A stretch of 64,000 nucleotides of DNA, from positions 62,001 to 126,000 of the forward strand of contig CBDFHG010000007.1 in assembly GCA_965247385.1 (NCBI GenBank). The letters are read 5' to 3'. Source of the stretch: Thermohalobaculum sp965247385. GTDB lineage: Bacteria; Pseudomonadota; Alphaproteobacteria; Rhodobacterales; Rhodobacteraceae. Within the stretch, counting starts at the first letter, position 1, and each line of letters opens with the position of its first letter. Made by a program: the position numbers and the translations under genes. Below, piece by piece: positions 9,110-17,557 of this stretch. The notes beneath the pieces were generated by a model. That model was not told the DNA's origin. It saw only the letters and a list, made by a program, of their open reading frames with translations, and did not search any database.

Positions 9110-9420
9110 CAGTCATCGTCCAGATCGTAACCGTGGGGGCTTTGCAGCCCGGAGACAGATACTGCTTCACCTGATTCGACATCTGTTTCGAACAGGCTCG
9201 AAAGGTCTGCTCGGAGGGCCTCAGCAAGATTGACAAGCGTCGATAGCTTCACGTCTCGATTCCCACGCTCAACGTGGGATAGCGTGGGCACGGTAGCCCC
9301 AGAGAGGCGCGACAGGTCCTTTAGACTGAGACCAAGGTGCTTCCTCCTGGACCGCACCTGAGCGCCGATGGTCTGCCGCCAACGCTGTTGTTTTCGGTCG
9401 TCGATCACTGGAAGCTCCAT
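9109..9420 (-). CDS. hipB: HipB-type Xre antitoxin
   Basis: About 103 residues with an Xre helix-turn-helix (RSRRKHLGLSLKDLSRLSGA, then SHVERGNRDVKLSTLVNLAEAL). HipB neutralises HipA and represses the operon. The annotated ATG at 9420 overlaps an operator and lacks an upstream ribosome-binding site; a GTG at 9408 (codon 5) has GGAG 6 bp upstream and may be the real start, giving about 99 residues. The acidic C-terminal tail (DLDDD) is a plausible HipA contact, which is inference. Confidence 0.88.
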   Translation of the reverse strand: MELPVIDDRKQQRWRQTIGAQVRSRRKHLGLSLKDLSRLSGATVPTLSHVERGNRDVKLSTLVNLAEALRADLSSLFETDVESGEAVSVSGLQSPHGYDLDDD

Positions 9421-9536
9421 TTATCACGAGGGATAAAATAGCATTCTTCTCTGCCCCTGTCACCAGATATTTATCCCAGGAGATAAAACATCTCCGTGTT
9501 TGCGGGTCGGAGGAAGAATTTATCCTAGAAGATAAA
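9420..9536. promoter_or_regulatory. Three hipBA operators, TTTATC-N6-GATAAA
   Basis: Three copies of an 18-bp palindrome lie upstream of hipB: 9420-9437, 9470-9487 and 9519-9536. Each has TTTATC, a 6-bp variable spacer and GATAAA. Their starts are 50 and 49 bp apart, close to five helical turns, so they face the same side of the helix. The first overlaps the annotated hipB ATG. The E. coli HipB operators have a related TATCC-N8-GGATA layout, which supports autoregulation. Confidence 0.85.
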
Positions 9537-9617
9537 CAGGGCGGCGGTTCAACCAGACCACATACAAGCAGATGCGAAAGACTACGCGATACGCGAAACG
9601 GGATTAATACACGATTA
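9537..9617. other. Short spacer between hipBA operators and IS
   Basis: No gene or repeat is recognised here. It probably contains the far upstream part of the hipBA promoter region on the minus strand. Confidence 0.3.
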
Positions 9618-11123
9618 GTAACTACTCAACCCACCCAAAAGGTTGCGTTCCTGGGTTCGATCGGCACCAGATATAGAGAATTTTCTTGCATTGAGGGCGT
9701 GGATATGAGTCAAGCTATCGATGACTCATTTACCCGACCTGAACCGATTGACGCAAGCAGAGAAAGATACCTTGATCCTCGCGCTGTGGACGCAGGCACA
9801 GGAGCTGGTGGCAGTGAACGTGGGCTTGGCCAGGCGCGTCACGGAACTTGAGGCAAAGCCCGGTGAGCCTGCGAAGACGCCGGACAACTCCAGTACGCCG
9901 CCGTCGCATGGGTGCAAGGCGAACAAGAAACCGGCCCGGGGCAACCGCAAAAAACGGCGCAAGGGGCATGGCGGCGGTGGGCGTCCTCTGAACCCTGACC
10001 CGGATCAGCGGGTGGTGGCGAAGGTGCTGTCCTGCCCGCACTGTTGTTCAGCGCTCGGCGATGAGGATCACAAGTTGCCTGCGATTTATGACAAGATCGA
10101 ACTGCCGCGCCCCGCTCCCATTGTCACCCGTGTGGAACTGTATGCGGCGAGGTGTTCTCATGTTCGGCGCGCTTTGTGGCGCCGGTTCCGGCGGGGCTTG
10201 AGCCGGGGTCTCCGTTCACCCCGTCGATCGAGGCGATGGCGGTTTACATGCGTTATGAACACGCGGTCAGTTACCAGCGTCTGTCGAAACTGTTCGCCGA
10301 TTTGCACGGCTTGACGATCAGCCAAGCCGCCCTGGTCAACCTGTTCAAGAGGGTCAAGCCCGGCTTTGACGCCCGGTTCCAGGCGGTTCTTGCCCGCCTG
10401 CGGCAAAGCCGGATCGTCTGCTCCGACGAGACCGGCGCACGCATCAAGGGGCACAACGCCTGGGAATGGGTTTTCCAAAACGATGAAGTCTGCGTCCACG
10501 TCATCCGCAACAGTCGGGCGCAACAGTCGGGCGAAGGCGGTGGCCGAGGACGTGATGGACGGCCACCGGCCCGCCATCTGGGTGTCCGATCTTTACGGCG
10601 GCCAGCGGGGGCTCGGGGAGGTCTGGCAAATCTGTCTGGCCCACCAGTTGCGCGACTGCCAGTATGCCATCGACGCTGGCGATGCGATCTTCGCACCGGC
10701 AATGAAAATGCTCATCTTGCGCGCCTGTGTTCTGGGCCGACGGCGAAAGCGTCTGAAGGACAGTACACTTCAGAAATACCGGGGCGACCTGGACCGGCGA
10801 ATGGACAAGGTTATGGCTTGTCAGCCAACCAGCAAAGACGGAATTCGCCTGCGCAAACGCTACGGCAAAGACCGTGACAGCCTGTTCACATTCATGACCG
10901 AACGCGACGTGCCGCCAACCAACAACGGCTCGGAACAAGCCATCCGCCCCTCAACCACCTTCCGCAAGGTCACCGGGGGATTCCGCTCCAACTGGGGAGC
11001 CGACTTCTACGCCAACGTTCGCTCCGTCCTCAACACCGGAAAACGGCAAGGCCTGTCTGCTTTCCAGGCAATCCAGGCCACCATCGCTGGAAAATCATTG
11101 AGCCAACCGGGTTGAGTAGTTAC
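9618..11123 (+). mobile_element. IS66-type insertion sequence, copy 1
   Basis: About 1.5 kb bounded by GTAACTACTCAACCC at the left and its inverted complement GGGTTGAGTAGTTAC at the right. It carries one transposase gene. A second copy of the same element is at 55314-58474. The 8 bp on either side of copy 1 (CACGATTA and GATTGCGG) do not match, unlike copy 2, so this copy may have lost its target duplication through recombination or deletion. Confidence 0.85.
9721..11115 (+). pseudogene. IS66-type transposase with two frameshifts (copy 1)
   Basis: The 5' part (from ATG 9721) encodes an N-terminal coiled segment and a Cys-rich region (CPHC, then IELPRPAPIVTRVELY). The frame breaks near 10160, where one T is missing relative to copy 2 (RCPHCSARF there). 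The frame resumes through SDETGARIKG and breaks again at a 13-bp tandem duplication (CGCAACAGTCGGG twice, about 10508-10533). The C-terminus (CLAHQLRDCQYAIDAGD, PPTNNGSEQAIRP, FQAIQATIAG) is in a third frame. The family motifs are those of IS66-type DDE transposases. Inactive as read. Confidence 0.85.
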
Positions 11124-11133
11124 GATTGCGGAG

Positions 11134-11311
11134 TATAATTGGGGAATTATATAGTTGAGTGACCATTCAGCGTTCTCGACCGTTATATAGCCCGTCTCGA
11201 CCCCTGCAACTTAGAATTTCTATCCCTGAACCATTATCCGGGATCAGCGCCGGGGCAAAACGCAGGAGGACTGGCACTGTGGTCACTCAACTATATAAGT
11301 CCCTATAATTG
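11134..11311. mobile_element. 162-bp MITE with 8-bp target duplication
   Basis: The element spans 11142-11303 and has terminal inverted repeats of about 24 bp: left GGGAATTATATAGTTGAGTG and right (inverted) GGGACTTATATAGTTGAGTG, one mismatch, both running on into ACCA. It is flanked on both sides by the perfect 8-bp direct repeat TATAATTG (11134-11141 and 11304-11311). It has no coding capacity. The ends resemble those of the element at 17340-17512. The parent transposase family is not identified; 8-bp AT-rich duplications occur in IS1595 and ISL3 families. Confidence 0.8.
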
Positions 11312-11457
11312 CCTCGCCGGTAAGCTCCGGCATCCCCCTTTTCGAGAAAAACAATTTGAGAGATTCGGACGGGGCGTGGTTGGCAAGTGCACATAGATGT
11401 CGGTTCGTGTAAAAGATGCGGCCAACGGGTAGTGAAGGGACAAATGGTGGCTGAGCG

Positions 11458-12597
11458 ATGGCGGCAATGAAGTCCACCAAGGTGCCCAAGGCGTTCGGCG
11501 AAACCTACGTCGCCATCACCGCCATCACCGACACGTTCTGTCGTGAGCACTTGAATGAGGAATACGGTGAGCTAGCCAGATTCGCGACAGCCGCCCTTTG
11601 CCGCAAACGTCCCAGCCCGCTGAGCAGGGGAAAGCCGCAGACATGGGCGTGTGGTATCCTCTACGCCTTGGGGAAGGTGAATTTCCTGTCGGATGAATCT
11701 TTTGATCCGTATATGCTGCTGGGCGAACTGTGCGGCCTCATGGGGGTCGGGAAGAGCACGGCTTCCACCAAGGCAGGGCTCATATCCGAAGCGTTGGACC
11801 TCTCCCAGTTCCACCCGGACTGGGTGTTGCCCAGTATGCTGGAGCACCATCCTTTCGCCTGGTTCATAGAGATCGACGGTGTGCTCGCGGATGCGCGTAG
11901 CCTCCCCCTGGAAACCCAGGAGGCTGCTTTCCACGAAGGTCTCATCCCCTACGTGCCTGGAGGCGAGGAGCGGCGCGTTCTTTTCGAACGTTATCGTCAG
12001 TTGCGGAAAATCTCGACCGATCACCAAACGATCCTGGCCAGGAGAGCCATCGAGAATGTGGCCACCGACATTGCTGTTCGGATCGGCCTCGTAGGGCATG
12101 GCGAAATGGTTCCATTGATGGATTTAGGGGATTTAGCTCCGGCCCTCGACATCGCCCTTTATTCCAAAGGCGTTGATGGGACGAGCCTTGCCGACCGGTA
12201 CCTGAAGGAAGTGGGTGGTCGGTTGACGGGAGACGATCTGGCGGTTGTCGAGGCGATGACTGATGCTCGATTTTCGGTGTTCGAGATAATCGGACGGCAT
12301 CCGGTCGCTGGCGTTGTTCTACTCGACCTCTCCACGGGAGAGGAGGTCTGGCTGATGGACCAAGGCTTCGAGGCAACGGTTCCATCGGGCTACCTGCTTG
12401 CCCTTCGCCTGATTCAACCTGCCGAGTTCCACATGACCACTGGCGTCGTGGCGTGGATGAGCGATGAGATGACCTGGGAGGCGGTGAACCGGCGGCACCC
12501 GCTGAAACGTACCGACGGTCTGCTGGTGATCAGCGACCGCGATCAGTTGGCCGAAGCTGTCTACACGGCGGCGGTGGAGACCGATGCGGTGGTGTGA
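11458..12597 (+). CDS. DUF6398 domain protein
   Basis: 379 residues. The N-terminal 170 residues match my recollection of DUF6398: FCREHLNEEYGELARFATAALCRKRPSPL, then WACGILYALGKVNFL and a GKSTASTKAGLI helix-turn-helix-like stretch, ending with DPEW/HPDW-type LPSMLEHHPFAWF. The rest is unassigned. No transmembrane segment or nuclease motif is visible. It lies between a MITE and an IS66 remnant, with no operon partner in the same direction. A regulatory or defence role is possible but unsupported. A second in-frame ATG is at 11467. Confidence 0.65.
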   Translation: MAAMKSTKVPKAFGETYVAITAITDTFCREHLNEEYGELARFATAALCRKRPSPLSRGKPQTWACGILYALGKVNFLSDESFDPYMLLGELCGLMGVGKSTASTKAGLISEALDLSQFHPDWVLPSMLEHHPFAWFIEIDGVLADARSLPLETQEAAFHEGLIPYVPGGEERRVLFERYRQLRKISTDHQTILARRAIENVATDIAVRIGLVGHGEMVPLMDLGDLAPALDIALYSKGVDGTSLADRYLKEVGGRLTGDDLAVVEAMTDARFSVFEIIGRHPVAGVVLLDLSTGEEVWLMDQGFEATVPSGYLLALRLIQPAEFHMTTGVVAWMSDEMTWEAVNRRHPLKRTDGLLVISDRDQLAEAVYTAAVETDAVV

Positions 12598-12768
12598 GCC
12601 ATAAAAGCATGACCTTTGCCACCTGCCCTTAGCGACCAGCATTCACTCGCATTGATTCGGCTGGTAGCTGATGACGTTAGCATCCGAATACCTGGCGCTG
12701 GCCATGAGGCTTTGAAAACACTCCGGCCCCGGCCCTGCCCAGCGCTCCGATGAAACGCTCGCTGTACC
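12598..12768. other. Spacer, nothing recognised
   Basis: This stretch between the DUF6398 gene and the IS66 left-end remnant shows no gene or repeat that can be supported. Confidence 0.3.
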
Positions 12769-12945
12769 GTAACCGTCCGGTCTCCCCGACCTTGAAGGGT
12801 TGCGGCGATCTGATCAAGGTCATATGGTGGGACGGGCAAGGGGCGTGTCTGTTTTCCAAGCGTCTGGAGCGCGGCAGGTTCGTCTGGCCATCGCCGGCGC
12901 ATGGCAGGTTGTCGGTGACATCGGCGCAACTGGCGATGCAGTCTG
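12769..12945 (+). mobile_element. IS66 internal-deletion remnant (left end plus tnpB fragment)
   Basis: It begins with the IS66 left terminal repeat GTAACCGTCCGGTCTC at 12769, identical to that at 29492, but after about 35 bp jumps into the 3' half of tnpB (IKVIWWDGQGACLFSKRLERG, about 12810-12945). The tnpA gene and the tnpB 5' half are deleted. The fragment stops at TSAQLAM. The remaining 105 bp up to 13050 are not recognised. Confidence 0.8.
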
Positions 12946-13050
12946 GAGCCATGAGGCGACCAACAAGGCTGCCGAGTTGGCCGCTGAACTGGGTTACCAT
13001 CACGTGTTTTCACCGAGCAAGGATTTCGGTGAAACGAACCCCGACAATTA

Positions 13051-14946
13051 TTATGAGAAGGGCGTTGGCTTCGGCAAGCCAGTCCGCTTGGCATACAGGG
13101 CTTCGATCTCAGACCAATTGTGTACCAAGGGTTGAAACACGAGGTGCAGGATGAACCAGCATGCGTACACATAGTCATGGCCCCAAAAGCCACCAGCACC
13201 TACCTTGCCGTGCGCCAATTCATTCCGTACCGATGGCCCGCCCCGGAAATTGAACAGCAGATCGATCTCGTGCACGATGGGTGGGGACATGACCGTTTCT
13301 AGCTGCCCCCGGAACCTTCCAAGAAGCCCTGACAGCGTAGCCTCGGTCTGAATCCCGTCTTGGTCGATACTGGTCGTATCCACGCCAACCTGACTCAGGA
13401 CGTAGCGCAGTGAATTCTCAAGCTGCGGGATCAGGAGATGCGCGGCCTCCATATCGGCACCACCCATGAAGCGTAATGCACCAGTGGCGTACAGGTGCTC
13501 GTGCTCCGGTTGCACGAACGGGCTGTGCTCCATGACCAGCATCAGATCATCGACCGAGACCGGGTGTTCCGTGGTGATTACACGCCGGATTGGATCGATT
13601 GCACCGGCAACGGCAAGCTGGCGTCGTATCCCGTCGTTCCGCGCCATCAAGAACCGGATGTGGGCTTCATCGTCACCACCATCAATGCTAAACCCCGGGG
13701 ATGTGAAAACCACTCGCCCTTGGCTATCATGAAATGATACTGGAACATTCGACACGATTGAGCTTTCCTCGCGCTGCTTCAGGACTTCACGGCGAAGCCC
13801 TTCCGGGTCGGGGGCGCTGTCACACATCATGAGTTGCAAGAGTGCCCATGGCAGCGAACGGCCCATCACCGTCTTCCCCGCTCTCTCAACGATCTCTGTA
13901 ATGTCGCTTTCGTGCGAAATAACCCCCATCTCGTCATGAATCGCAGGTTGAGCCTCACGCATAAGAGCGTGTAGTTCCGCACGCCGTTCCTTGGTCGCAC
14001 GGATGGGGCGCATCACCTGAATCGCCTGCTCCAGGTACGAGGACCGGATCATGGCTGATCCTTTGGCCAAGTCGGCCTGATGCACAAAGCATTCGGCGGA
14101 CTCAATCTGGCACCGGTCGGCTTCCTCTTCTTTGTGGGAGAGGTGGTACCCTCTTACAGCGGTCTCCCAGAGCCGTTTGCGGGTATCCGGATGCTCCGCC
14201 GCAGACTGACTGACAACGATGCCTTCAGCCATGACGGCTATATCCGAAGGATCATGCACCCGCCAGTCAAGGTTGACGCGTGCGATGCGAATGAACCCGT
14301 TCGGGTCTTCCTCGTGAGCAGCGACCTCGGTTATCTCGATGATGAGTGCCTTCAGCCGAGCGAACTTTGCTTTGTCCCAACCCATCGTGTGGGCAATCAT
14401 CGCTGCGCGGGTTAGATACTGGATGGCATGGATATCGAGGGCCTTGTCCTGTTCGAATGCGAGGGTCGCTGTGCCATCAATCAGCCCGGCGATACAGTCA
14501 CAGTAGGAACTGACCGCTAGGAAACCCATCGGGGCATCCTGACGATTCATGAACCAAGCCACGTCGGCTAGCCGGGCCCGCAAACCGGGGTTCGTTATAC
14601 CCGGCGCAACATCGGAAATCACTGCGATCTGTTCCGGGTGTAGGTCACTCGGGACAAGACTTCGGGTTGACCCGAACTGGATCACCGGCATGAACGGCTG
14701 GACACGGTCGTTCGGCACGAAGTAGTAATTCATGAGGCCAGCCAGTAGCTGGAAAACGGGCATCGCCAGGTCATCACAAGTTGACTGCGCCCCTTGGAGT
14801 AACCGATGCAGGTCCACGCAATCCACGCTGGTTGAGCCATCGAGAACTCGTTCTGGCTGGACCGCGACGATATCCTCAGCCGTGACAATGAAGTCTATAC
14901 CAGGATTGGATTGTGGCGAAACAGGTTGATCGGTCGTATCCGTCAT
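13051..14946 (-). CDS. DUF4209 protein with a HEPN-like RNELAH motif
   Basis: 631 residues. The C-terminal 130 residues match the DUF4209 family (LLIPQLENSLRYVLSQVGVD, then a SVRNELAHG stretch). R574-N-E-L-A-H579 fits the R-x4-6-H active-site pattern of HEPN ribonucleases, and such domains are common in antiviral and abortive-infection proteins. The N-terminal 450 residues are helical and not assigned to a known domain. It is a single-gene unit between IS remnants inside a defence-rich island. An RNase role is inference; the motif is directly visible. Confidence 0.65.
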   Translation of the reverse strand: MTDTTDQPVSPQSNPGIDFIVTAEDIVAVQPERVLDGSTSVDCVDLHRLLQGAQSTCDDLAMPVFQLLAGLMNYYFVPNDRVQPFMPVIQFGSTRSLVPSDLHPEQIAVISDVAPGITNPGLRARLADVAWFMNRQDAPMGFLAVSSYCDCIAGLIDGTATLAFEQDKALDIHAIQYLTRAAMIAHTMGWDKAKFARLKALIIEITEVAAHEEDPNGFIRIARVNLDWRVHDPSDIAVMAEGIVVSQSAAEHPDTRKRLWETAVRGYHLSHKEEEADRCQIESAECFVHQADLAKGSAMIRSSYLEQAIQVMRPIRATKERRAELHALMREAQPAIHDEMGVISHESDITEIVERAGKTVMGRSLPWALLQLMMCDSAPDPEGLRREVLKQREESSIVSNVPVSFHDSQGRVVFTSPGFSIDGGDDEAHIRFLMARNDGIRRQLAVAGAIDPIRRVITTEHPVSVDDLMLVMEHSPFVQPEHEHLYATGALRFMGGADMEAAHLLIPQLENSLRYVLSQVGVDTTSIDQDGIQTEATLSGLLGRFRGQLETVMSPPIVHEIDLLFNFRGGPSVRNELAHGKVGAGGFWGHDYVYACWFILHLVFQPLVHNWSEIEALYAKRTGLPKPTPFS

Positions 14947-15032
14947 CAGGTGCTAACCTCCGGTTCCTCGCTAGGGTGCTCGGCAGCACCTTGATCCCTC
15001 CCCCGCCGGTTTAAGTTCGACGGGTAAATCTG

Positions 15033-16857
15033 TCAAATGCATCCTCCGCTGCGCATTACGATCCAAAACGGCCGCCGATTCCGATCCAAAACGGCCGGTT
15101 CGATTGGGCCTGTGACCGACCTCGTCGGGTGACCCTGACAGGGGTTATCTTCGTGCCTTTTGCAAAGGAGCGAAGGATGCCCGGAGAGAGGTTGCCCATG
15201 CGTAAAATACGTGATGCCCTGCGCCTGCATGCTGGCGGGTTGTCGAAGCGGCAGATTGCCGTCAGTTTGAACATCGGCCGCACCTCGGCCGGTGACTATA
15301 TCAACCGCGCCAGCCGCGCCGGTTTGGGCTGGCCGCTGCCGGAAGAGCTTTCCGACGGAGACCTGGAAGCTCTGCTGTTCCCGCCGGCGGTGGCCGTTTC
15401 TCCACATCTGCGCCCACCGCCCGACTGGCCGGTACTGCATTGCGAACTGCGCCGGGCCGGTGTCACCCTGTCGCTGCTGTGGGAAGAATACCGCGCCGTC
15501 GACCCCATGGGCTTCGGTTACAGCCGGTTCTGCGAGCTCACCCGCGCCTGGAAGGGCAAACTCGCCCCGACCATGCGGCAAAACCATGTCGTCGGCGAGA
15601 AGATGTTCGTCGATTACGCCGGCACCACGCTGGAAGTGATCGATCCCCTCACCGGCGAGGTTCAAACGGCCCAGATCTTCGTCGCCACCCTGGGCGCTTC
15701 CTCCCTGACCTTTGCCGAGGCCACCTGGAGCCAGAAGCTGCCCGACTGGACCGGCTCGCACACCCGCGCCTTCAGCTACTTCGCCGCCGTGCCCCGCCAG
15801 GTGGTGCCGGACAATCTCAAAGCCGCCGTCGTCAAGGCCTGCCTGTATGATCCGCAGGTCAATCGAACCTATGGCGAGATGGCGGCCCATTACGGCACGG
15901 CAATCGTGCCGGCACGGCCACGCAAGCCCCGCGACAAGGCCAAGGTGGAGGTTGGCGTCCAGGTGGTCGAGCGCCGCATCCTGGCCCGCCTGCGCAACCG
16001 CCGCTTCTTCTCCCTGGCCGAGGCCAACCAGGCCATCCGTGAACTGCTCGAGGAACTGAACGATCGGCAGAGCAAACATCTGGGCGCCTGCCGCCGGCGG
16101 CTGTTCGAGGAGTTGGAACGCCCGGCCCTGAAGCCGCTGCCCGCCCAGGCTTGCGAATACGCCGAGTGGAAGCAGCGCCGGGCCGGCCTCGATTACCATG
16201 TCGAGGTCGCCAGGCATTACTATTCCGTGCCCCATGCCCTGGCCAGGCAAAAGCTCTGGGCCCGCATCACGGATCGCACCATCGAGGTCTTTCATAAAGA
16301 CAGGCGGGTGGCGACCCACATGCGTGGCCCCGCCAACCGGCGCCACACGACCGTGGACGAGCACATGCCGTCCGCCCACCGCCGGCACGCCAGCTGGAGC
16401 CTCGAACGCATTCGCCGCGACCACCGCCAACGGACCCAATACCGAGATCCTCGTCGAGCTCATCCTGGCCAACCGGCCCCACCCGGAACAAGGCTTCCGA
16501 TCCTGCACAGGCATTCTCCGCCTGGCAAAAAGCCATGGCGAGGCGCGCCTGGAGGCCGCCTGCGAGAGGGCCCTGGAGATCGGCGCGCTGTCCTGTTCCT
16601 CCCTCGCATCGATCCTGAAGAACAACCTCGATCGCCGCAAACCGGCCAAACCATCCGAACCGACCACACCAGCGATCGAGCACGGCAATATCCGTGGCCC
16701 GCAATACTTCCAGTAGCTGTCAGAAAGGAAAAATCATGCTGCAACACCCCACCCTCGACCAACTCAGGCACCTCAAGCTACACGGTATGGCCCGTGCCTT
16801 CACCGATCTGCGCGACAATGCCCAGGCCGGTGAACTGGACCATGCTCGTAACCATGC
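15033..16857 (+). mobile_element. IS21-family element, truncated at the right
   Basis: The left end contains the multiple short repeats typical of IS21 (GATCCAAAACGGCC at about 15058 and again at about 15081). It is followed by istA and the first about 40 codons of istB, after which the element is cut and joined to an IS256 remnant. The exact left boundary is uncertain. Confidence 0.75.
15177..16716 (+). pseudogene. istA: IstA transposase, frameshifted
   Basis: The start ATG 15177 has AAAGGAG 8 bp upstream. The N-terminus (MRKIRDALRLHAGGLSKRQIA) is the IS21 helix-turn-helix; the integrase core follows (VDYAGTTLEVID, VPDNLKAAV, ARPRKPRDKAKVE). Near 16420 the frame changes: the C-terminus (PNTEILVELILANRPHPEQGF, SILKNNLDRR, GPQYFQ) continues in another frame to TAG at 16714-16716. 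The remaining elements of a complete IstA are present, so a single small indel seems to have inactivated it. Confidence 0.85.
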
Positions 16858-16862
16858 CTGAC
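16737..16862 (+). pseudogene. istB: IstB helper ATPase, N-terminal fragment
   Basis: MLQHPTLDQLRHLKLHGMAR is the typical IstB N-terminus; GAAAGGAAA lies upstream. Only about 40 codons remain before the sequence switches to an oppositely oriented IS256 fragment. The Walker motifs are missing. Confidence 0.8.
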
Positions 16863-17040
16863 GATCCTCGGCGGCCATCGGGCAGCAGGTCATCCGCGAA
16901 GCTGGCAACGAACGCGTCTGCCTCGGCCCTCAGCGCCTCGGCCAGCATGCGCCGAGCGCCCTCACGAGCAATCTCAGTCAGCGGGTCTTCGACAGAATCT
17001 GCGTGACGAAGCGCGATAACGGTCGTATCTTCCTTTCATG
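16858..17040 (-). pseudogene. IS256-family transposase, N-terminal fragment
   Basis: Read on the minus strand, the segment encodes EDPLTEIAREGARRMLAEAL, followed by RAEADAFVASFADDLLPDGR, the usual N-terminus of IS256 (mutator) transposases. The ATG at about 17040 is one base out of frame with it, so a one-base insertion near the start is likely. The rest of the gene is lost at the junction with istB. Confidence 0.7.
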
Positions 17041-17331
17041 GGCGTATCGCTCCTTTCCTGGAGATTCTGGTAGGCTCAGCACCCGCCTCGATACGCCACC
17101 TTCTCAGGTGCCGTCACCCAAATTCGTGCATAGCTCTGGGAATCCCCGAAAGAGTCACAATCAATGACCTTTGGTACAACTCCGCTTCGTTTCCGACTTA
17201 ACAGCAAACGCTATCATACGGTGGAGCCCACAGGGCTGACTCAACCATTTTCATTATTGAGTAGAGCATATTCATGTCATTCAGCCGTATTCATTTAGCA
17301 AAACAGTACGATTACCGTAGAACAGGCCGCT
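17041..17331. other. AT-rich intergenic spacer
   Basis: No gene is recognised. The motif ATGACCTTTGGTACAACT at about 17163 closely resembles ATGACCTTTGGTATAACT at about 22659 beside the IS630 fragment, so it may be another transposon-end remnant. Confidence 0.3.
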
Positions 17332-17520
17332 AAATTTTAGGGAGTTATATCGAATTGTCACATTTACCCCTTCATTCATCGGGATCATAAATTTCCAGCG
17401 TTAAGCCCTGTAATTGAGCAAGAATGCAGCTAACTCAGTGTCAAATCTATGCCGACTCTCCTGTCGGCCGGCGTCAACCATATGGTCAATGTGACAATTC
17501 GATATAACTCCCAAATTTTA
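17332..17520. mobile_element. 173-bp MITE with 8-bp target duplication
   Basis: The element spans 17340-17512. Its terminal inverted repeats are perfect over 25 bp (17340-17364 and 17488-17512), starting GGGAGTTATATCGAATTGTC. The perfect 8-bp direct repeat AAATTTTA flanks it (17332-17339 and 17513-17520). The interior is non-coding and shares no obvious similarity with the 162-bp MITE, but the ends share the pattern GGGANTTATATNG. It sits 46 bp beyond the stop codon of the PLD nuclease gene. Confidence 0.85.
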
Positions 17521-17557
17521 CTATCAGGTAACTTGATCCCTGTAGTCGCAAATACTC

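Noticed and set aside
17163..17180. ATGACCTTTGGTA(C/T)AACT shared by about 17163 and 22659
   Set aside because: Only 18 bp and found once beside an IS630 remnant; likely a common transposon-end relic, too short to call.
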